A DNA stretch of 64,000 nt from Saposhnikovia divaricata (lineage: Eukaryota; Streptophyta; Magnoliopsida; Apiales; Apiaceae). Both the position numbers and the translations under genes were made by a program. Below the pieces are notes generated by a model. That model saw only the letters and a list, made by a program, of their open reading frames with translations. It did no database searches and was not told the DNA's origin. Positions 57,576-64,000 of the stretch are shown one piece after another; positions within the stretch are counted from its first letter, which is position 1, and every line of letters starts with the position of its first letter. The stretch is from assembly GCA_036435485.1 (NCBI GenBank), contig CM071597.1, forward strand, positions 170,296,147 to 170,360,146. The letters run 5' to 3'.

Positions 57576-58591
57576 AAAAATTGAACTGAGCTATTGTAAC
57601 ACTCAAAATGTGTTACAATTGGGCCCCTGGTGTTACAATAGGTACCTATTGTAATACTTTTGCTACTGTTACAATAGAGAAGAAAAGTGTTACATTAGGG
57701 TATCTATTGTAATGCTCGTAAACGTAACGCCTCCTAGTGTTACAATAGATCTAATGTAACGTTTTTCGGGCCTATTGTAACATCAGAGAGGCGTTACATA
57801 TGCCCATCTATGGCGTAGTGGAATTATACCTTAAAGTACGTAAAATAATCTCTCTTCTGATCCTCGGTAAGAAGCTTCCACCCAAAGGCATTATCGTGGA
57901 TCTTTGCTAAGAAAGACTCGGTGGTCCTTTTCGCGGTAGCTGCTAGCATTAAGCTGGCTTAAAAGAAAATACAGTCAAATGATATACAATAAATAATATT
58001 GCAAAGTCACAGGTACATAATTCAGGTATTTACCGTTTTCCATCCGCTACAATCCATGCCCTTTCTCGGTTAACTGGTACATTGGAAAGGGTGTGTTCAA
58101 CACTACCAAAATTATCAGCACCAACACTACCTCTTCCAGAATTAGGAGTATCAAAGTGGCCTTGACTCAGGAGAGGGGTGTGGCCTCGAATCTGGAGTTG
58201 GGCATCGTCGCCGATATTCAGGACTACAATTACCATGTCCTCCTCCCGACTCATGCTGAGTACCACCACGACCACCAGTCTCGACACCATTCCCGCTACC
58301 ACGTCCAGAACTACTCCCGCTACCACGACTAGAACCACTCCCGCTACCACGGACAGAAGACCATCTCTGTGAATATTCACCACGTCCTCGTGTCATATCT
58401 GAAAAATATATAGGAGTACAAGTAGTTAGTTACATATGCATATCTAATTCTGTACATATTGGAACTTGAAGGCACAAGAACTGTGCATGACTTACACAAC
58501 TTTGCTAATCACCACTTAAGCATCTCTAAAGTTCAGAACATACACTCATTGTGCAGTCAATAAAAATGATGGACAGAAAGCTACAACCATT

Positions 58592-59215
58592 TCAATTATC
58601 AAGTTCAATATAAACATTACGATCACCCAATGTAATTTCAAACGCATCGGCATCTATGTCAACACGATCATTCACGGCCTCTTCTTGAAATGATGTATCG
58701 GGATCGATTTCCATGATAGAGTCGGAGTTACGTGCTCGAATTTTAATGGCAACCCACCAACCCGCTTTATCTCGTTGTAAACTAGGATAAGAAAGGTATG
58801 TCACTTAGTGGGCTTGTGTGGCTAGTATAAATGGTTCATAGCTGTTGTATTTGCTCTTGTGATTTATTTCAACAATTTTGTATTTTGGATGTGTAGTCGT
58901 ACCCATATTGGATGGATCGAACCATGCACAACTGAATAAAAATGTTTTTTTTGAAGGAAATCCACCATACTCAAGTTGCAAAACATCCTCAAGAAGCCCG
59001 TAATAATCAGACTCATCTATATTGTAACAAGTTCCTTTGACTCCTACTCCACTATTCACGGTGGACATATCTCTAGCATGAGTTCGCGTATGAAACCTAT
59101 TACCATTTACAATGTAGCCGGAGTACGTGGTCACCATTTTAAATGGCCCTTTGGATAGTTCAGCTAAGTACTTGTCACATACATTGTTGACCAGATAAGG
59201 AACTTGCCAATACAT
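58592..59215 (-). pseudogene. TNP2 transposase C-terminal exon (DUF4216) of CACTA family D
   Basis: The minus strand reads GPFKMVTTYSGYIVNGNRFH, DYYGLLEDVLQLEY, and after one stop YLSYPSLQRDKAGWWVAIKI, the DUF4216 region of TNP2. The stop TAA (58807-58805) falls where the family usually has Gln, so CAA-to-TAA would explain it; the frame is otherwise the same on both sides. Upstream exons are separated by the gypsy insertion and lie outside the window. Confidence 0.8.
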
Positions 59216-59712
59216 TCACATATTACAATTTTGAAAATAATATAATGAAATATCATTGAAGGCCGAATCAATTGTAATACGTCACTGAAGGCCGAATTAT
59301 ACATTTTGCTTTCACACTTCACATTTGATAAGTGCATATTTTTGCATATTTTTATTGCGTATTTATTGCTTGAACTCGTATTTTAATAAATTATTTTGTT
59401 GCATTTCAGGAAATTCGTAAATAAATAAAGAAATGGAAAATTAAAGAAATAAAGAGCAAGGAATGGAAAAAAGGAAGAAAAAGGACCAAAAACGAAAGAA
59501 GGAAAAGAATTAGGAGCTTGGAGGAAAAGGAATATTTCAAGACAAGTGGAAGGTGGAGATCATCCCAACACACTACATAAGTGTATGGCCAAGATCAACT
59601 CTTCAAAGCTTAAGGGGGAAGGAAACAAATAGATGGCTAGGATTTCACCACCACACACCACAAATGTATGGTGGGGATTTACCCAACACCCCCTTAACCC
59701 CAATTCTTATCC

Positions 59713-59720
59713 TATAAATA
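59713..59720 (+). promoter_or_regulatory. TATA box of the gypsy LTR
   Basis: TATAAATA followed by C-rich sequence, ~390 bp into the LTR. Confidence 0.55.
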
Positions 59721-60368
59721 CCCCCTCACCCCCCTTGTATTTAGTAACTTAGATTTTAGGGTAGGTTTATTTTCTTGTTTTTCTTTAGTTTTAAATCTTG
59801 TAAACACTCCTATTATAATTAATGCAATTTTTATTTTCTTTACTTGTTGTCTTGCTCTTTCGTTAGTGTTGCCTTGTTTCGTTATTTTCGTAAACCCGTT
59901 GCTAACCACTTGGGGTTGAAAGTAACGAAACTTTAATCTCTTGTTCTTAGATGCTAATTTAATTATGCCCCTTTAAATTTCCATTTTGTTGTGGGCCATT
60001 TTAATTCCAAATCATCGTCTTAGTATAATCTTAATTTCGTAGTAAATTTCTTTATTCTCGTATTTAATTTTCAAAAAATAAAAAAAATCTCAAAAATATT
60101 AGTTTAACTTAATTTCCATTTCGTAAGTAAGTTCTTAATTTTTGTATTTAATTTTTAATAAATGAAATAAAACAACAAAATAATACGGAGTAGTGTATAA
60201 TTTTCAATTTGTTTCTTTGGCTTTTAATTCGAAACAGCTTCTTGTTAATTTTTTATCTTTTGTATTTCAATTCGTAAGGCACACCCCTGTTCTCTCTACA
60301 ATTCACATCTCCCCTGTTCTTAAAAACCCAGTTTCACTTTCTCCTATCCCCTTTGTCTCCTTCACCCT

Positions 60369-60370
<2 letters not shown>

Positions 60371-60417
<47 letters not shown>

Positions 60418-60432
60418 TCTCTCTCTCTCTTC
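60371..60432 (+). repeat. (CT)n microsatellite in the gypsy LTR
   Basis: About 30 CT units with two interruptions. ORFs across it are artefacts. Confidence 0.9.
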
Positions 60433-61600
60433 TTTCCCCCTTAAATCGCTTATACCACATCCCCTTTTTTTTTCGATTAAAACCCCCATTCCCCTTCTTT
60501 TCGTTGTTAAATTTTCTGTTATTAAAATCCATTATGCTGAGTTTTAGAGTCGAGTCTTGTCACCGTTTAGATTTCTGAGTCGATTGCCGGTCTGGTTTTG
60601 TCGTGGTGTCAAATTTAGTCGATTTCGTTGTTTTTTTTATCCGAGTTTTACGGTATTATTGTTTACTATTACCGAGTTCACCTGAGTAGAATTCCGAGTT
60701 GTTGAGTTGGAGTGTTGAGTCCTCTTGTTCGAGGTCTTCGAATTGCTGCCGAGTCATTGTTGAGTCATTGCTGTTGTTCCTTTGTCAAATGAAATCGAGT
60801 TCACTGCTGAGTTTTGATTTGTTGAATTTTGAATTTTGATGCCGAGTATTTGCCACGAGTTCTATGGTTCGAATTTGTTTTGTAAATTTGCTATCGATAG
60901 TATGTTCCGAATGGTGTAGATTTTGAATTCTCTGGTTTGTTTGTTGTTATTTGCTGGTTTTGCAGAATTTGTTTTGGTCGAGTTTTAATTAAATCTGTAA
61001 TCATTTCTGAGTTCTTATTAAGTTTAATGTTTTCCTGAGTTTTTGAGTTTTGAGTCTGTGTTGCTGAGTCTTGCCGAGTCAAAACTGAGTTGTTGTTACT
61101 GTTGGTTTTTGTGTGTGGCTAGTTAAAATTACAAAGGTATCATGCCAATTTTTTATTTTATTTTTTTAAAAAAAAATTCTGTAATTAAAATAAGAGAAAA
61201 AAAGAAACTTCGAATTCAGAATTTTAAGATTAATTTAATTAGTTTAAAAATAGAGTAATGATTTAATTGTTTTTAAATGGTTAGAATTTGTAGAATAATT
61301 TTTAGATTAATCTTAGCATAATTTAGAAATTTATATTTAATTCGAATTTAGAATTTTTAGAATAATTCTAGAATAATTAAGTTTTAGAATAATTTAGTTT
61401 AACAAGTTAAATAGACTTTCATTTAGTAATTAATTAGAGTAAAATCAAAATGATCCAAAATCCACTCGTTCTAGTTCGATTAAATTAAAAATAAAGGTTT
61501 GCGAAAACATTAGTCCCTGTGGAACGAACCAAAAATCATTTTTCGCACCTTAGTTCTTAATTTTTCGGATTAGCTCTTTTCTCACCCTTTTTCTTGTTTG

Positions 61601-62610
61601 CATTTTTTCGAGAAATTTGGAGGAAAATTCGGGAAACTTGGATTAAAGCGGAAGAATTTTCTCGGAATTTTGGAAGCTTTGCTTGGGTAAACCATATCCC
61701 TCTCCTCTTTCGTATTTTTTATTTAGAAAATCATAAAAAAAAATAATAAACAAAGTCACAAAAAAATTAAAAACTTAAAATCCAAAAAAAAATATAGTTG
61801 TAATTACATAATTGTTGCATCATGCATTTAATCACTTAGGGCACATCATCTAGATTTTTATTTTCTTGTTTTTAATTTTTCGTACTATATAATTGTGGTG
61901 ATCGCTGGAGGACCCCAAGGTACATTAAATTTTATTCTTTTCTTTAATTTAGGACACGTAGTTTAGAGCATTCATAAATGTTTATAGTTTTTATATATCG
62001 TTGTTTGTTGCATCATTTTGTAAATAAATCTTAAGGGCAAAACCTCTCAAAAGATAAGGGAAGGGATTTCATCACTCTTTCCTTAGCCCAAAAATAATTT
62101 AATCCCTCATTTTGCATACCTAGCCTTTATTAAAATTAATTAGACGTTTGCCCCTAGGAATCGCGCGCTCATTTAGGAAGCTGCTTAAGAAACGAAGTAA
62201 TCTTTAATTATTCCGACTTTTTTGTGTCTATAGGAAAGCGAAAGCTAACCTGACCAATTAAAGTTTTGGTGTCTAGGCTGGTGTTTAGCCTCTTGGCAAT
62301 GCTTGCACCTACCTGGCCAAGCCGGTTCGAATAATTATTGATTTACCTACTTTTTGGTAGCCCTTAAAGTTAGGAGCAAGGTCTAGTTATTTTATTAAGG
62401 AACCCTAGGGTTAGAATTTTTTTTTCTTTTAATTTATCACCACTTTCTTTTTGTGTGTTTATTTTATCGCACTTACTTGCTACGTGTTCCCTTTCTTGGT
62501 TTATATGAACTATTTAGATTAGGGATAATTCTTCTAAACTAGTGAGATCGTTTGAGAATTCTTCATATTCTAATTCCGAGTCTTTAGATAATTCTGAACC
62601 GATAGTAAAC
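61601..62610 (+). other. Leader of the gypsy element
   Basis: Untranslated sequence between LTR and gag. No feature is recognised beyond the possible primer-site remnant near 61896. Confidence 0.5.
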
Positions 62611-64000
62611 ATGGCCATGTCTCTTAAGGACCATTGCTACCCCACCCGTTCCGCTCAACCTTCGTGCATCACTCTTCCTCCCGTAAATGGTAATAATTTC
62701 GAGATCAAAGCTCACCATATTAGCATGTTACCTAAGTTTACCGGGAGTGATGGTGAGGATCCGTATATTTTCCTTCATGAATTCGAGGAGGTTTGTGCTC
62801 AACAAAAACTCCAACAATTGACCGAAGACTCCATTAGGCTTAGACTTATCAACTTCGCCTTAAAAGAAAATGCCAAAAAATGGTTGTATCCATTAATTCT
62901 ATTTCCACGTGGGAGGGATTTGTGATAATTTTTCTTAAAAAATATTTTCCAAACCATAAGACTACAAGGATTACAAACGAAATAAATCAATTTCATTAAA
63001 AGGAAAATGAGTCTTTTGGAAACATTTTGATCGTTTTAAAAATCTCTTATCACAATGCCCCCACCACGGAATAGAAAAATGGAGACTTTGTAAGAATGTG
63101 TACGAGGCCCAAGATAGTCCAACAACCCCGTTGTTAGAGTCTATGTGCCAAGGAAAATTCATGGAGAAAAATGAAGACGAAGGGTGGGAGTTTTTCGAAG
63201 AATTAGCCGAGAAGATTATGTTGTGGGAATCTACTAGGGAACCTCATAAGTCCAACAAGCCGTCTAGTTCAACTAGGGGTTTGCATTCGATTGGGAATTC
63301 GATTGCAACTGATGCCAAATTAGCTACTCTTACTAGACGACTTGAAGCTTTAGAAACTCATAGTAGTCCCCCACCTATGTCTATGTACCCAAATTTTAAT
63401 TCTTCAAACTTTGAGTCTCAACCTTGTCCCGATTTTGAGCAAGTGAACGCAATGTTCTAACCTAGGCCTCGGAATGACCCGTTTGCACCGACTTACAATC
63501 CCGGGTGGAAGAACCACCCGAATTTCTCGTGGAACCAAGGCCAAAACTTCCAATCTCCACCACCTTCTTTTCAAAAGCCAAACTATCCAAACCAAGGTCA
63601 TTTTTCATACACGACTCAAAATCATATTCCTTATCAAAATCAAGCACCTGCCCACCTACCCAGCTTTCATGAGTCGGATAAGAGAATTAATTCCTTGGAA
63701 AAGACTCTCGATGCGCTTCTAAAATCAACAACTAATTTTGCTCAATCTCAACAGACCTTCGTGCAAACCATGACTCAAGATAGGAAAATTTTAAATGCTA
63801 GTACTCAAGCCATATCTAAGTTAGAGGTTCAAGTGAGCCAATTAGCCAACGCCATTTGTGAACGGGAGAAGAACAAACTTCCAAGTCAAACCGAGGTCAA
63901 TCCTAAATTTCCTCTTAATCATCGACCTCCTCACAATGTAAACGCTGTCATTTCCTTAAGGTCCGGTAAACAAGTTAAAAATCATGTTGGTGACAAGTCT
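62611..64000 (+). pseudogene. gag: Gypsy gag, frameshifted and with stops, cut by window end
   Basis: From ATG 62611 the frame gives a Retrotrans_gag domain (FEIKAHHISMLPKFTGSDGE, EDSIRLRLINFALKENAKKW). A frameshift near 62890 leads to a stop at 62925. The rest continues in other frames: SQCPHHGIEKW at 63050, then EGWEFFEELAEKIMLWE, and PYNPGW-type motifs (NPGWKNHPNFSWNQ at ~63498). A TAA at 63458 follows NAMF. Near the window edge is NAVISLRSGKQVKN, the conserved gag-end motif also present in the first element (HAITLRSGK). No functional Gag can be made. Confidence 0.8.

Larger units (their letters stand above)
53248..57820 (+). mobile_element. Pack-CACTA element (family C), 4573 bp, carrying ALB3 exons
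   Basis: The left end is CACTACGCCATAAGTGGGC and the right end the inverse of CACTACGCCATAGATGGGC. The duplication GAA flanks it (53245-53247, 57821-57823). Both subterminal regions repeat 'gtgttacaatag'. There is no transposase; the interior has a CT-rich leader (54110-54330), long noncoding sequence, and exons of ALB3 plus other unidentified pieces. It lies inside an intron of the family D TNP1-like gene. Confidence 0.9.
51329..58396 (-). pseudogene. TNP1-like gene of CACTA family D, split by a Pack-CACTA
   Basis: Likely exons on the minus strand: 58396-58034 (Gly/Ser/Arg-rich start MTRGRGEYSQRWSS, ending RERAWIVADGK), 57957-57830 (FLAKIHDNAFGWKLLTEDQK), 52898-52595 (Transposase_24-like, MYAVLMSKFHDAYKKKAM and GQGTGMSRHIGGSIS), 52343-52242, and 51670-51329 (coiled-coil end, LKENLNIKDEEIRRLKEEQE). 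Exon 1 needs a frameshift to join its two recognisable parts, and the last joins are not all in phase, so this copy looks dead. The family C element entered nine bases after the donor of the second exon. Confidence 0.7.
50729..59325 (-). mobile_element. CACTA element (family D), minus strand, interrupted twice
   Basis: The left subterminal region (50740-51080) is dense in TGTGACGGA repeats. Reading leftward, the minus strand carries the C-terminal part of a TNP2 transposase (59215-58592), then a TNP1-like gene (58396-51329), the normal En/Spm order. A family C Pack-CACTA (53248-57820) sits in a TNP1 intron, and a gypsy element begins at 59326 in a TNP2 intron. The rest of TNP2 and the other end must lie beyond the window. 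The left terminus is not clean: the expected CACTA pentamer has decayed (sequence CAACCTGAAAATCTGTC near 50729), so this boundary is approximate. Confidence 0.75.
59326..61600 (+). repeat. 5' LTR of the gypsy element (right end approximate)
   Basis: A TATA box and a CT microsatellite lie inside. 'ccctgtggaacgaacc' at 61512-61527 is the phrase found ~75 bp before the LTR end in the other gypsy element of this window, so the end is placed near 61600. No clean primer site was found; TGGTGATCGCTGGAGGA at 61896 could be a decayed tRNA-Asp-type site, which would move the end to about 61890. The part 60540-61100 is unusually rich in GAGT (many 'ccgagt', 'tgagt'). Confidence 0.55.
59326..64000 (+). 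mobile_element. Ty3-gypsy (Athila/Tat-like) element, right part outside window
   Basis: The LTR starts TGATAAGTGCATATTTTTGC after ACATT (candidate 5-bp target). A degraded gag follows from 62611 to the window edge. It interrupts the TNP2 intron of CACTA family D. The gag is broken by several changes, so at least this gene is non-functional. Whether pol follows cannot be seen. Confidence 0.8.

Noticed and set aside
58030..58396. Overlapping plus-strand ORFs rich in Thr/Ser and a minus-strand Val-rich ORF
   Set aside because: They are other-frame readings of the Gly/Ser/Arg-rich first exon of the TNP1-like gene; only the tail of the minus-strand frame is likely real.
1..64000. tRNA, rRNA or snRNA genes
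   Set aside because: No such gene was seen; the tRNA-like matches are only the primer-binding sites of retroelements.

Overview
This is plant nuclear DNA, most likely from a eudicot with a large repeat-rich genome. It is AT-rich, the genes have GT-AG introns, and the transposon families are typical of plants: Athila/Tat-like Ty3-gypsy, Ty1-copia, an L1-type LINE, a Helitron fossil and several CACTA (En/Spm) families. The species cannot be named from sequence alone. Only one gene looks like an ordinary host gene: a small intronless C2H2 zinc-finger/EAR-motif gene at 14184-14648 (minus).

Layout. 1-4818: a young gag-only Athila-type element (TR-GAG-like). 4819-5199: end of a minus-strand retroelement (LTR plus initiator-Met primer site). 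About 6050-7745: decayed Helitron. 7836-9094: LTR-like repeat. 9705-10842: two LTRs of a deleted copia element. 11076-12809: 3' end of a LINE. 14184-14648: zinc-finger gene. 17686 to about 31050: minus-strand copia element, split by an 8.2-kb CACTA element (21828-29999, TSD CAT). That CACTA carries a TNP2-type transposase gene with a single premature stop and an apparently intact 9-exon TNP1/TNPA-like gene. 31722-40510 and 40950-47616: two copies of one non-autonomous CACTA family, inserted tail to tail with separate TSDs (ATC and CCT), both packed with fragments of host genes. 47700-50525: decayed gypsy sequence with a 542-bp tandem duplication. About 50729-59325: a fourth CACTA family (minus), itself hit by a Pack-CACTA (53248-57820, TSD GAA, carrying ALB3 exons) and by a gypsy element (59326 to the window end).

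The most interesting part is the pair of Pack-CACTA elements. Each has a ~174-bp tandem array, a pyrimidine-rich leader built of TTTCATTTCCC-like motifs, a run of captured host exons with usable splice sites all on one strand, and then the same 3' cassette, which carries a poly(A) signal on the two minus-strand units and a variant of it on the plus-strand unit. In the first element two such units diverge from the array: PDI-like, ribosomal P0 and tryptophan-aminotransferase-related exons leftward, and DUF2828, PLP-homeostasis-protein and 2-oxoglutarate-dehydrogenase E2 exons rightward. In the second, one unit holds OSCA/CSC1 channel exons in a scrambled order plus unidentified exons. This reads as a modular exon-trapping and expression design. 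Identities rest on recognising peptide motifs by eye; no database search was possible.
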